Shown piece after piece: positions 1 to 12,362 of a DNA stretch of 64,000 nt; within the stretch, counting starts at the first letter, position 1; each line of letters opens with the position of its first letter. The stretch comes from Sarcocystis neurona. Taxonomy: Eukaryota; Apicomplexa; Conoidasida; Eucoccidiorida; Sarcocystidae. The translations under genes and the position numbers were made by a program. The notes beneath the pieces were generated by a model that saw only the letters and a program-made list of their open reading frames with translations, did no database searches and was not told where the DNA came from. Location of the stretch: assembly GCA_000727475.1 (NCBI GenBank), contig KL647329.1, positions 212,211 through 276,210 of the forward strand. The letters are read 5' to 3'.

Positions 1-2029
1 CGCAGCGACTCAAAAAGTGGTTCGACAACTGTGAGTTAGACAAGAGGTGTTCGTTCGCATCTAAAACAGTAAATGCATGAAGGAGCGACGAGAATCAGCT
101 GTGTTATTCACTACGTGGGCATCAAGGGAACCTCCACGCAGGTGTATGCCCCACCACACGTATTCGCTTCGTTTGTCCAGTTATCCTGCTTCCTCGTCCA
201 CATCTACACCGTTCGTATAGGCGACAGCCTGCGGAGCTCAAACCGGGAATAGAAACTCCACATAGAAATACTTCTTTCATTTGAAAAGTACACGTGACGA
301 AAACGCCATACGCGTGTGCCAAAATGGATAAAGCTTCACTGCGGGCATTCTCCAGTGTCGCTCTCGGCAGCTCCTTGAACGGCCTGTCCAGAGATGTGCA
401 GGCCATTTCCCATTCGATAAGGGAGCTGGCGAGCAACTCGCATGGATGTTTGTGCCAGAAAATAAAAAGCCACCTGCCCACAAATGCCTCCTGGCCCGCA
501 GGTATTTCTTAGCTGGTCGTTTGATAGCGATTATTTCTTCGTCGTGCACTAAAATGCGTCACAGGTGGATCACCGGTGGAGATGGCTTCTTCATCGTGCG
601 TGTGGACAGCTCTGGCCTTCTCCACGGCGGTCGAGGGACACGTGCGTCTCCTGAAAGACCTCCGCGACCAAACCCGGAAGGTCCGCGGAGAGAGTGACGC
701 GGTTCTTTGCTGCAGGATGAGGAAGAAAGCTGAGCGGGGCGATGCGGGGATGTCTCATACTGATACACTCGTCGTCACCCACAACGCATTTAACTGCAGA
801 GACAATTGTACTAATAGCCTCCTACGCAAGCAGGTCGTAACAACTGAACGGTTGCAGCCCTGCTGTCGACGTTGAGCGGTGCACCAGCCGCTCGTCAGGA
901 TTGAAGCCACATTTTATGCTTCTGTTCTCGTGCGCACTGGGACGGGTGGAAGCCTCGGGCAGGAAATGCTGAAAAAAGTGGTATGGAACAGTGTGACCAT
1001 CACGGGCAGGCAAAGATTCGGTAAGCGCGCCGTCGCGTGCAGTGCTCGTGCGGGCCGAGGTAGAGAGAGAGGAGGGTCTTTCATTGGACTTGACTACCGA
1101 CGCGTTGACGGATTCTTTGTCCTCGGGATGCAATGAGAATTCCTATCCTGAGAGATTGAAATGAAAGAAAGAACTAACCACACTCGGGGCCGTGTCGAAA
1201 CTGCGGTCGCTCAGAACCGAGTGCAGCTCACCGAAGACGACCAGTTACCTTGGGGACAGCGTGGAATGATACAGAACTCCAACTTGTGGTTCCCTGACTT
1301 AACAAGCCGCTGCAATCTGCGCATGCTGAGTGTCGATCGGCAATGCGTGTTTAACTCTGCACTCAGTTTCATTCCTAGTCATGGTTAAAGCCACCTGCAC
1401 TGGATCGTGACGGGCGTCTGGTATCCGCACTGTCCTCGAAATCGCTGATCAAAGAAATGATGGCCCTAGTCGCTCCGTTTTGTGTGCACGCGTGACCTTT
1501 CGCGGGAAAACAGGCCAAGTTAACAGGAGCAAGAATTAGACGACAGAAAAACAACGTTTTTGTGGGCACAGACCCAAACTAGTTGTGGTGGCGGAGGCCC
1601 TTTGCACGATGAGATGTCCTTGATCTATTTGAAGGTCCGCGAGGAAATCTGTTCATCCTCTACTTGCAGGTAACCCAACACTTTTGCTCGCATTTGTAGG
1701 ACCTGTGCACGCTTTCGAAGCTCCTTCTTCTCTCCCAAAGCGTAAGGAGAGAATGCTGTCAGTCTGGCAGGAAAACAGACGTCTTCTCACAGTGGGATGC
1801 CGAGACCAGCATCGAGCAGCGACTGTGGAGCAACAGTTCTCTGAAGTGCGACTCGCTATTTTGAAGGTTACACTCTTTCTGCGCGAAAGAAGTTTTCGTC
1901 TTCTGGCTTCTCTGCTCTTTCAATCGCGTCCACTTTGATACGGACTCGTCGACACTGTCGGGCAGAGAAATTTGATGACAGATGTCTTCGTAAACGGAGA
2001 ATGCTTTCGGTCCTGACTAGGCACCTTCA
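1..2029. other. No gene recognised
   Basis: Reading frames here are short, overlap on both strands and mostly begin at non-ATG codons. None shows a protein motif or convincing exon boundaries. I see no tandem repeat and no tRNA-like or rRNA-like sequence. It is best read as intergenic DNA of a gene-poor region. Confidence 0.5.
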
Positions 2030-2156
2030 TCTCGTTCAGCATACTCTACCCTGAGATATCGTTTTCTCGTTCAGCGTACTCCACGATGCGACGTCATCTT
2101 CTCGTTCAGCGTACTCTGTCGTGCTACATTTCTTATTCAGCGTACTCTATCATGCA
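2030..2156. repeat. Tandem repeat of about 35 bp, four copies
   Basis: The core TCTCGTTCAGC(A/G)TACTC starts at 2030, 2065 and 2100, and in a diverged form (TCTTATTCAGC) at 2131. The first two spacings are 35 bp and the last is 31 bp. Segments between cores have diverged, so this is a small decaying minisatellite. It lies in no supported gene. Confidence 0.85.
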
Positions 2157-5100
2157 GTGGCACGCTGCCCCAACTGCTCTACCTCTGTCCCATCATATCT
2201 TCCATGTCGGCCTCAGGTTCACCTCCCGCACATCTACCCTGTAAGGCGGAAACACGTAGCTCAAAAGTCCTTGCTCAGCTGCGTCGACTTTTCCTCGTCA
2301 GAACTTATCAACTGCGGCTAATGTGGCTTCTCATAATTCGGGAGTGACACGATAAAGAGTGTCACCAGGTCACCCAAAACTCGAGTTGGTCAACTGTTTC
2401 AGTGAGAAATCATGCAGCCCGCGCACCGACAATGAACGGGTTGGCGCTAACCTCTGAACTCGCTCTACATGACTGGACGATGCTATCCAGCACGTGAAGT
2501 CACGATCGCAACGGAGTCGCTATTTACTGAACTCGTCAGTTTGTCGATGGTGACCAGTCAGAGATCTTCTGGTAGTGGACGACTGTCTCAGTACTGATAC
2601 CCTTCACGGCGCCCCGATCAGGCAAAGGGGTCAAGACACGTTTCTTAGCGCGTAGAACAGCGCCCGCACTCTAGGGCTAAGAAGACTCACTTTCCTTCTC
2701 AGTGAAAAAATGCGCCTTTGCGTATCTACTTCTCAAGTAGATCTGCGCACTCTAACGTCGATGTGGATCTACTGCGCGAAGGGGTGTCTGATCACGAAGA
2801 ATGGTGGTTGAATTATGCCACAGTATCCAGACCTCGCCATAACTTTTTGCGTCTAGTGGTAGGCATCGCTAGTGGGTGTGTGGTGAGCACTGTTACCGAC
2901 GTTAACGAGCGGAATGGACTAATTTGGACGCTGCTTATAAAAGACGGGCCTGGCGTATACGGAAGCAGGCTTAGACCGCAAGTGTACCCCGCTGCGCGTC
3001 CGGCATAGAGTAGCTGGTGAGAAGCTGTAGCCGACCGTCACCTCCTATGAGTATTTGCCTTCAAGCTTCCAACATAGGGGCGATGTGAAAGAAGCACGAG
3101 TGAGACACGTCGCTTCTCGTGAGCCTCATGCCTCTCTGTTTGCTTCTGCTGGGCGCGCTACAGGTTGGGTGCTACAGCCTCTGCGGCTTCAGCTGTTGCA
3201 GTGGGGCTTATCGCGTGACTGTGGGGTCAAGACGAAAACTAAACGCGCACAGCGGTAGCCAGTGTCCTCGGCCTAATTACATAGCGGCACACCACTAGCA
3301 TCTCTCGTTTCCGTGCTGCTGTCGTTGGTGCTCCCGAGGTAGGTCCAGCAGGCGTTCCAGCCTTTGCCTGCAAGGCTGTGCAGAGGTGTCCGCGCAAAGG
3401 AGGAAGTGGAATGTAACCTCTTCAGTATCAAGCCAGCAGTATTTTTTAAGGCACCCTGCCTAAGAGATACCTCACGAGCTCTGTAAAACCTCTGCTGGTC
3501 ATAGGTTTCGTATGCATTTTGCCATACAGTCGCGGTACCGTGCTTACCTGCCGGGAGAACTGCAAGCCGCTAGCAACACGTCGATGTAACAACAAATGAG
3601 CAGCTTTGAAAAGGGTTTAATTTTCATGAATGGGTCGTTCTAGGAAGTAGCCGAAATATCATGCCTTGCCAGAGCCTCCACGGTCTGTCATGGAGGCTCT
3701 ACAGATGTCTCCGTGTATCAACAAAGCCGTGTGGTGGTCGTAATTCGCTTTAAGTGAGACCAGTTTCATTCAGAGGTACCATTGGCTGGTCAAACACGAG
3801 CGCACGACAGTAGAGACAGTACACCTTCGTATCTGCGTATGCAAGTGCCCACTCTGAGCAATGTGACAGTCTACGTTCAGGACAGCACCAGGACATTACT
3901 TCCGCATGAAAGTGCGATTATACACTGACTAGACGCTGACAGATACAAAATGGAACGCACTCGAGCTTCACGTTTCGTTTTCCAAGCGGAGACTTCCACC
4001 CCAACCTCTTCTTCGATCGTCCACGCCGCAGATTCACGAGAATAAGAAACATCCGCGGCAAACGTGTGTGCCGTGCGGCGGCAGAACTAGGTTCTGCGCC
4101 GAATAAGCAGACGGGACACATGATTTTGACAATTAAATAACGCTTCCACCCTTATGGGATGGTGGGCATTCAAGAGCAGTACGTAGACCGTGGGGTGGTC
4201 GCGCCGCGAATCTCACGTGTAGACGCAGGGCTCAGAACAACAACCTTAGCATTATTACCGAAATTTCGCAGGTGATGCTTTCGCACGACACGGAAGCATA
4301 TTCCCTCTTTGCATCTGCAGTTGCCTCGACACCCTTTCAGAAGACATTTAAATTGTGACGAACACTCTGAGAGCGACCAGCACGGCTCACATGCATTTAC
4401 GATGATTTAGAACAGCACACACAGAGAGGAAGCAGCGCACACACCTTCCCTCAAAGAGCTCAACAACCTCCCTGCATATGTTGTGCTCACCCGATCAGTC
4501 ACCAACAACGTCTGGTGTCACAGTAGGGGTTTGCAGCTGTGTGCGTCACCCCCATTCTGTTGTGCTCCCTCTTAGTGCGTAAGCTGTAAATTTTCGCTAT
4601 GAAAATATCAGCCTGGAGTCCACATCTGACGATCTGCCTTTGAGTGATGTGGTTTTTAATGCTCCAGGGAACAAGCCAAGTACGCTTCAACGGCAAAAAC
4701 TGTGTTCTCTTCACCATCAAAGGGACAAGATCATCAGCGAGGAAGCGGACGAAACCTGCTGCTTGCACAGGTTCAAAGATCACTGAAAAGAAATCCCGCT
4801 ATCCTCCTGGCCGCTCAAGATTTAGTGGACCTTACCGCGGACACGGCTCACAGTGGACGCCTTACGCGGAGCGGCGCCTCTACCATCTCTGTGATTGCGG
4901 TGCTTGCCCGTTCCAAATCCGCCCCCCCCAAGATGTGCGCGTGATGCATGCGTGGATTGTGGCAGACGTGATTGCGTCTACTGGCAAGTATTTCTGCGTA
5001 GAGCCTGTCAGGACGAACGTGTTTCAATTCGTCCTGCTTGATCCTTGTTTGAGACTCTGTTTTCTGTTATGGTCATTCCAGCCTTCACTCAGTCCTGGTC

Positions 5101-5165
5101 AGATCTAGACGCGTATGTGAGAGGTTCGCTGATACAACGGTGAGGGCATATTTGAAGCAAATAAA
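2157..5165. other. No gene recognised
   Basis: There is only scattered short open frames. The longest is a 154-codon plus-strand frame at 4644-5108, which has no recognisable motif and a mixed composition expected by chance. No repeats were noticed. Confidence 0.5.
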
Positions 5166-5300
5166 CTTGAGTCCAGTCGGCTCGCGTAACAGTCTGTTAT
5201 GATCACCTCTTCCGTTGGAATCATGAATGCAGGTTAAAAACATCTTATCTTGAATTCACTCGGCTCGCATAACAGTCTGTCGAGATCGTCTCTTCCGTTC
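5166..5300. repeat. Two diverged tandem copies, 83-bp period
   Basis: A unit beginning CTTGAGTCCAGTCGGCTCGC at 5166 recurs at 5249 as CTTGAATTCACTCGGCTCGC. Both copies contain TAACAGTCTGT and the TCTTCCGTT block. A third related sequence starts near 16886, at the left edge of the second copy of the long duplication, so this tandem marks the left edge of copy A. Confidence 0.75.
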
Positions 5301-7175
5301 ACGCACACAGGGGTTTCCGGCAGCAGGCTCAGGACGGCTCCTATTCAGCTGTCAAAAAGTACTGCTATCTATCTTGTGTTGGAGCGAAACGTTTCCTTTC
5401 TCTACGCTGTCAGGCAAGATTTCTGTGAAAAAGGCAGTCGTCGCAGCGTAACAACAACGCTCGGTGCGAACGCGGGACCACCGCTGGAGTAGTATCCTGT
5501 ACTCTTCCGCGGCATCACCCCCGGTAGCACCATGCACAACGGCAGGCCAGCAGGAGGTCAGCAGTGCGTCAGACACCATGTGCTCTCGTAATGCGCAGAT
5601 TATGGATTCCTATTCACCGACTGCTTTAGTGCAATTACAGACGTGGAAAGGTTCACTTCAAGCTGTCGAGGAAATGCACATACCGACCCGAGTGGGGGCT
5701 GCTCGATGGCCCCTCCACATATCTAGACATTGTCAACGTCGAGTAAAACCTCGCAGAGGTCGTATCGATGGACTGCAACCTGCAGAGGCAAGAAGAACTA
5801 AGATTCTATTTTTACATAGGTAGTGTATGTTACTGTTCTCTCAAAGACGATGCACGAGCACGGTGATATGACCACCGTCCATGCCCCAGCACGCCCTGCT
5901 ACTCAAGGTGTAATACTCGGTTACATTGAAAACGAACGGAAAGAGGTAGACATTAGCGCGCAGGTAAGCGTGTTACACCTGAAACTGCAGGTGCACTTAC
6001 GCGCGTGAAGGAAGATCGAAAAAGCAATCACAGGCGAAAGTCGAACCTGCTGCACACCACCCTCACTTGGTGGCGTCGTATGTCTCATTTTCCTTTTTTC
6101 GTAGGTCGGGCACCTTTAAGAATGACTCTCCGTTCCTCAAGATCGCTCGCTAATTCTCTTCGACAGATTGCAAGTACCTCCTTTCTTTGATATGTCAGTG
6201 GTTATTGCCTTTTATTACGTGCAAGCGAGTGTGTGCCACGTGATAGCGAAAACGAGAGAACCCTTCTAATTTTCTCCTGTACAGCGCATGCACGGTAGTG
6301 TGCGAGTCCGTGATGAGCTTGGAGATCGTGCCCTTACGTGTCCGCCAGGACCTTTAAACGCGTGCACGTTCAGGGACATTTTCTTACCTGTTCGACCATG
6401 CTTGTTCAAAGCCGTCTCCCGCGTACCCGTACGTACTTGTTGCGCGTACGCATAGGCGTACGCAGTTTTTGCGAATACAGCTATCCAGTTGCGCCTCATT
6501 CTCCACATGCGCTGGTAGAATACTGGTTAGAATTGACCGCCGAAAATGGGGAACTGGAACTTTGCTTTCCAAGAAGTCTTCAGCGTGTAACAAAAAATAA
6601 AGATGGTACTTCACCATGACATACCTTCGCACAGTAGTGTCGAGGGAGACTCTTGAGGTGTGCTTTTTCGCTGGAGTGTACTGTCGGAAGTCTTGCACGT
6701 GGGATTTGTACGCGCGTGCAACTTCGTCCCTATGAGCATGCGGGGGTGCAACACAGCGTCAAGTGTCACCGCGAGCTCAAACTGCGCAGCTGCTCTGTCG
6801 AGTGCGCGGATTTACCTCCATACCGAAGAAATCACCAGGCGGATCATCGGTTTCTATGACCTATCGATGTATATCCCCACGCCGCTCGAATTCTAGGAAT
6901 GTCGTACGCTGCCCTGTGCCCCAGCTGTTTGAAATTGCGCGTGCATGACCTCTACGATCAGCTTCACCCAGTGTGGCAGCACCAACTGCGCCAGCAGCTG
7001 GTCATGTCAACCTCTGTGTGTGCCTCGCGTGTACGAATTTCTGTTTTGCAAGCTCTACCCACACACGCAGAAGACAGCGTGTTCACTAGTCACTCTTTTG
7101 AGGCTACACAGGAACTGTGCCGTCATAATACCTGTCGCCGTGCTATTCTTGTTTTCTGGGATAATGACGCAGCGA

Positions 7176-7870
7176 ACTATCACTGCTGCTGTCGCTGCTG
7201 CTCGTGCGGCCGCTGCTGTTGCTGACGATGGGAGAGCGCATCTGTTTTTGCTTCGCGTCCCCACTATTGCGCTGCTGGGGAGCCGCAGCTGGCTGGCAAA
7301 ACGCCGCTGCAGTTGTTTTGCCTCTTCCCTGGGCTTGCTGCAAGCCCCCAATCTCGTTTCCCTGTTCCTTTGGCGGGGCTATTTTCCGGAGGCTTCTGCA
7401 CTGGTATACCTGCGCACAACTTGAAAAACCGCACAAGTACCCGCAACGGTTCGCTGGTGGTTGTTCTCAGCGTCGGCTGTGTGACTGAGCCCTCCGAACC
7501 TGCGTGACTCCCCCTCGTCCTTCTTTTTATTCTTTTGTCTCTGCCCCACATCTTGATCGTGCTGCGTACTAGTCGTGCGGTTAGAACCGGTGCTGCTGCA
7601 TTTGCATCTTTTGCATCGGCTGAGCCGCAGTGAACCTGTCTGTTCTGCTCCAGCCGCTGCTGCGCCTCTCGCTGCCTCTGCTGCACATGCACCCGCAGTC
7701 TCTCCTTCCATCCATCCACCTTCAACTATCCTCCGTTTGTTTTACGCGCTGTCCTTTCGCAGCTGGTGCTTCTGATGCTGTTGTTCGTCCCCCCACTTGC
7801 CCCTCCCCCGTGTTGCTCCTGCTTCAACGGCTTCAAGTCCTCTCGCTGCAGATGTCAGGCCGGGGTGCCT
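7176..7870. repeat. GCT/CTG-rich tract inside copy A
   Basis: The plus strand is rich in CTG, GCT and TGC trinucleotides, so all frames are open for long stretches on both strands (Leu/Cys/Ala-rich on plus, Gln/Ala/Arg-rich on minus, up to 153 codons at 7264-7725). Copy B of the duplication lacks most of this tract, which suggests it expanded or inserted after the duplication. The long frames are explained by composition and are not called as genes. Confidence 0.65.
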
Positions 7871-10846
7871 CTCTTTGCAATGAATAGGGATACCGTCCTA
7901 CGCACTGTGAGTGCCGCAATCACGTCCACGTGAGATATCTTCTACTGCTCGTAAGAAGTCACCACTTAAGCAACCTGTGGATCACAATCTATGTCGCAGA
8001 ACGTCGTACACACGTAGGACAGCAGGTACAGCTGCACCGCAGTCAACATTGTTGCGTTATAAAAATATTCACATTGGTATCATTATTGTACACCGATGTT
8101 AGTGCTGACCAAGTAGCTGTAGCATGGAGGAACCGTTCGACAACGCGAAGATAGATGTCATAGCTGAGGTACACGGGGAAGCAACACACACATCTTCAGT
8201 CAGGCAGCGCAACAGTCCTTCAACATAGGATAGGATTATCGGCCAGCGATCAACAACGAGTGTTGTCTCAGAAGGGTCTTGCGGCTGCGTGCTTCTCCTC
8301 AGCGTAGGCACTCTGCTTTTTGAGTTCATAAGACGCCGTGAACCTACACTTTATTCCTATTGCATGTTTGCTGCGCACGTTTTTCGACCCGACTCAGGAC
8401 ACAGATGCAGAAAGATTGCACTTCTTCACAAGATATATTTGGGGCAGACGTGACTACATTCTGCGGTCGACACTAAGGGGGCTGTAGGACGGACGTCGGT
8501 TAGATTAAGTGTGAGAGGCCTGTAGAAAAGTACGGGTCCTGGGGAGCCGATTGTTTTCGTAGCACGGACAGATAGGACAAGGGACTGGCACGCTCCGGTT
8601 AGCGACGCTGGAAGAGGAAACGAGAATCTTTGAAGAATACTTACTTCTGTCCTTCCGCCAGGAAGTTCCAGTCATAGTGACCTGCCCACACGTGCTGGAG
8701 GCGAAGGCTCTCGGTGCGAGAGTAGAATTTTTCACTTCTCTCCCGGTAGAGCACCGCGGGCGAGCGCCTGCAGATGTGACGACTCCAAACGTGCATAGTG
8801 TGCTCTGTGCAGTGGATAACTGAAGGACACGGCGCGAAGGTAGGATTACATGTGAGGCATCCGTCATCACACAGAACATTGGTGAGCTCGGAGGTCATGC
8901 AGAAAGCCGTCTCTCTACCGGAGGTATAACAATAGGGGATCGGTCCCCCTGCTGCCGTCGGGCGCTAGAGGTTACGTACGCCGTCCCTGTGCGGTCTGTA
9001 GCAGTGATAGAACAATTCTTTACGTACCGTACCATTCAACGGCTCCGCAGAGAAAGCGTGTGTCAGCCGTACGAAGTCGCGTCGCCATTAAAAAGGAAAA
9101 GCCGAAGCCGCAGAAAGACATTGGGACAGACTTTGTGGAAGCACAAAGGGTCCTGCCACGGTACCAGCGACTTGAGGAGCACCGAAATGGTAAATGACTG
9201 GCGAAGTGTAAAACGTGCGCCGCAAAGACGCTCACTAGTAGATGAGAGGGTTTCAGGTGGAAGAGGAAGGGGAGAAAATGCAGACAGAGGGGACACGCCA
9301 CAATCCTACAGTGCCACCATTTCGTATATGTGCGCGCAGCAACCGAAGACAGCCCTTGAATTTGACAGTGCTGTGACTCTGGCGGTTTGCGAAGCATTTG
9401 ACGACACAGTTACGAGTAGTCAGCAGTAATTCACGCGCTTCGTCACAGTGTGCTCGGAATTGATGTGGTCTGCATCTGGACAAACCTAGTGCGTTTGTTC
9501 TTTACAAACGCGCTGCTCGAGTCAAAGACGCCGTTCCACTTCCTCTCCACCTGCAAATAATCATGCCTGCATTGCGTGCGCGTGATCATCGAGAGCCATT
9601 GGGAATCTTCACCCTCGATGCGCAGAGAGCTGCTGAATGACATGCAGCACAAGTGCTTCGTACCGTTTGTTGTTGCGGTCTGCAGAGGAGACGTAAATGG
9701 GCAGTCGTGTTGAGGTGGAGAGTAAAAAGCCCCGCACGGATATAACCGATGTACGTTGCTCGCACCCTCGAGTCGAAAGGTAGAGAAATTGAGTCTGTGA
9801 ACAAAAGCATCTGTCACCACTTAATGCGAATTCAAAGATGACTGTTCTGCCTTTACGTAGATGACGTAGGGAGAATACAGGTTCCTCCCAAAAGGACAAA
9901 GGTACCTGGGTGGGAGGAGAGTAAAGTCCCCTGGCCCGACCCTCTACGACTCTCAAGAATCAGTGGCTGCTTACGCGCGAAGCCGCCCAAAATGGGTATC
10001 TGCTTGTAGAGGAGCTACCGCGAAGCGTGCGCTTTTCAGGGCACATGACCACTGCGGAAGACGTCTCCGCGTCTCTTGCTGAGAAAGCACTTTTTCTAGG
10101 AAAGCCTGTCATTACGGAAGCGCAGCAGACTTCGTTCTGCTCCCTCCTAGTGTCCGAGATATGATGCCTTGCTATGAACCTTCCGGGCTATATCGAATCC
10201 TGAGAATTGGTTTGACTTGTTCTGTAGCCCTCCAGATAACACTTCAGACAGGAACAGTCGCACTGTCTTTGTCGACTCCCAAGAGTTAGCGCAAAGCTCG
10301 AACTGGGCGTCTCGTGCGATGGGACATAGCTGCCATGTCCCTACATGCGGCGCATGCCTTCTAAAGTCGACCCCCCCAGATGTGCTCCTGACGCATACGA
10401 TTTCGCCGGCAGGCGCCTTCTTGTCTCTTGTCGTAGAAGTTTTCTTTCGTGACAGAAAGCTGCCCCTGCGGACGCCAAATTGAACCCGCTCATCCTAAGT
10501 TTGTGAAACGTGTAGTCTTTGCTACGAGAGTTCCGGGGTACACTGACTGCTGACCATCGGTAACAGTGTGACTTGATATCCAAAAGTTCATAGAAGAACG
10601 CATACAGGCATTATTGGCATACAGACATGAATTGCAAAATCAATTTTCCTTCTCAGCGTCCAAAGGACAAGATTGCAATTGTGTGACGTGTCAGTCAGGA
10701 CTCCAGAGAACAACTCAGACAGACATCAATGGCAGGATCATTTTTCTCTCAAGCCGTCCAAAGAATCAGACTGCAAGGCAGAGAGGAGTCAAAGCCTCTC
10801 ACTTACGGGACCTTGACGGCGACCACCCAAGGCAGCCCCACTGTCG

Positions 10847-10954
10847 TTCTCGACACTCACTCAGGACTTTTCTCAAACTAGATATCTTTCACCAAGGAGA
10901 TTCTCGACACTCACTCAGGACTTTTCTCAAACTGGATATCTTTCACCAAGCAGA
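10847..10954. repeat. 54-bp tandem duplication, two copies
   Basis: The unit 10847-10900 begins TTCTCGACACTCACTCAGGA and is repeated at 10901-10954 with only a few substitutions. The near-identity makes this a recent event compared with the other decayed repeats nearby. The 54-bp period keeps a reading frame open across both copies, but the surrounding plus frame (10614-11069) has no recognisable features. Confidence 0.92.
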
Positions 10955-12300
10955 TTCTTTATTTGTGCCTCCAACTGCGAGACACACACTTTGCAAAGCC
11001 GTCCCACACTTAGGTGCGTGTGACGCACTCTCACACGTTGTTGCAGATATCTTTGTGGGCGGTGGCTAGTTTTTGCCTGGAGAAACCTCTCAAAGCGGAC
11101 GCATTTCTGTGCTTCTTGTCAGCATCTGCTTGAGACGCCGCACGCCATGAACATGCCGGACTTTACCCTGTCCTTATTACCTTATCAAGTGGATTCGTAC
11201 GAAATGGCAGGTTAAACTCCAAGAAGGATTCACAGGGACACGAAGAGCAGAATCCCTAGTTTCCTCAGCGTAAGAGGTGTCAGATTACTAGTCATGACTG
11301 CGCACGCCCACAGCCTGCTCAACCGTAATCGACCAAAACAGTTGCGTAGTCCTCATCCAGCCTCATACATCAATCAACCTGCACGCGCAACTTCTCCTAA
11401 AATAATGGTCTTCCATGAAGCTGCTTTTTAATGACGCCTTTCACTGCAACTCAAGCCTAGTCATCAAGGCCGAGCCGCTAATGCAAGTGGGTGACTCGTG
11501 GCTATGTCGAAACTGATGTCTCCATGTTGCGTGGCGAACAAGTGTCCTATTCTAGAGAAGTCATTCATGACGGACAACTGATTGGTCTCGCTCGACTTAC
11601 TAGTCCCGCGTAAGCCGGAAATCATTGAATGTGAACATTTCACTTTTCACCGCGTCTTTCTCATCTGCGTTCGCTTGAGGTGGTCTTTTACACTCGCCGT
11701 CCTCCTCGACATTCATCTAGCAGTGAGGCTCAAGGCGCGTTCGGTCAAATCGAATGTCATTGGTAAAGCTGCCTTTTCCAGACAACTCTAGTCGCGACGC
11801 ATATCCCTTCAAAGGTCGGCTCGTTAACTTATTTGCGTGACGCGTATCGTTTTGGAAAGAGGTGTCTACAAGTTTGTCAGCGAATAGGTTTCAGTGTCAA
11901 ATAAAGCCATTCAGAGAGGACGCATTTTAGGTCGATTTTGTATTGCACATTCCCGCCCGCGTGACGCTTCAATTCTTGCCTGTGTCCATTCCAGGCTGTA
12001 GCTAGTTCTCATTACCTCTTTTCTTGAGGTGTGGCATCCCAAATTTGGGTGAAGTTGCCACACGTCATCTCACCGTAAAATGTCCATTCTTCTCACTCTA
12101 ATGAAGAGAACCTTTTTCGTCAGGGACCGGACAAGTCCATTGCTTTCACGGCCTCCACCACCGTCAACGAAAACAATCCGGTTGTCCTTTTGGACGCTGA
12201 CAGATCAGGAAACTCTGACGAGCGCCTTCGCCTGAACTGAATGTCTACCATGAACGGGCTTGTTTATTGCATCTCTGACTGAGGCACATGCCCTCTTTAC

Positions 12301-12362
12301 GTCGATTCGCTAACGCAGGTGTGCCACTCGTGTCGACCCGCTAACATGTGTGCGTCTCGCTT
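12301..12362. repeat. Short 31-bp tandem, two diverged copies
   Basis: GTCGATTCGCTAAC at 12301 and GTCGACCCGCTAAC at 12332 start two 31-bp units that also share a GTGTG block. It is minor and lies in gene-free sequence. Confidence 0.6.

Larger units (their letters stand above)
5150..8160. repeat. Ancient direct duplication, copy A
   Basis: This block aligns collinearly with 16886-18905 at an offset near 11.6 kb that falls to about 10.75 kb. Anchors include an identical CTGCAGAGGCAAGAAGA at 5780 and 17407, TTACGTGCAAGCGAG at 6215 and 17799, ACCTCTACGATCAG at 6948 and 18391, and GCATGGAGGAACCGTTCGAC at 8122 against a near match at 18873. By eye the identity between anchors is roughly two thirds, with many indels. 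No reading frame is conserved between the copies, so the duplicated unit looks noncoding or long decayed. It may be a degenerate dispersed element. Confidence 0.75.

Noticed and set aside
1..40. Possible third fragment of the duplication at the window start (GTTCGACAACTGTGA resembling GTTCGACAACGCGAA)
   Set aside because: Only one short similarity was seen and the flanks do not align by eye.
7264..7725. 153-codon minus-strand frame rich in Gln, Ala and Arg
   Set aside because: It is produced by the CTG/GCT-rich composition, which keeps several frames open on both strands, and it lies in sequence absent from the duplicated partner.
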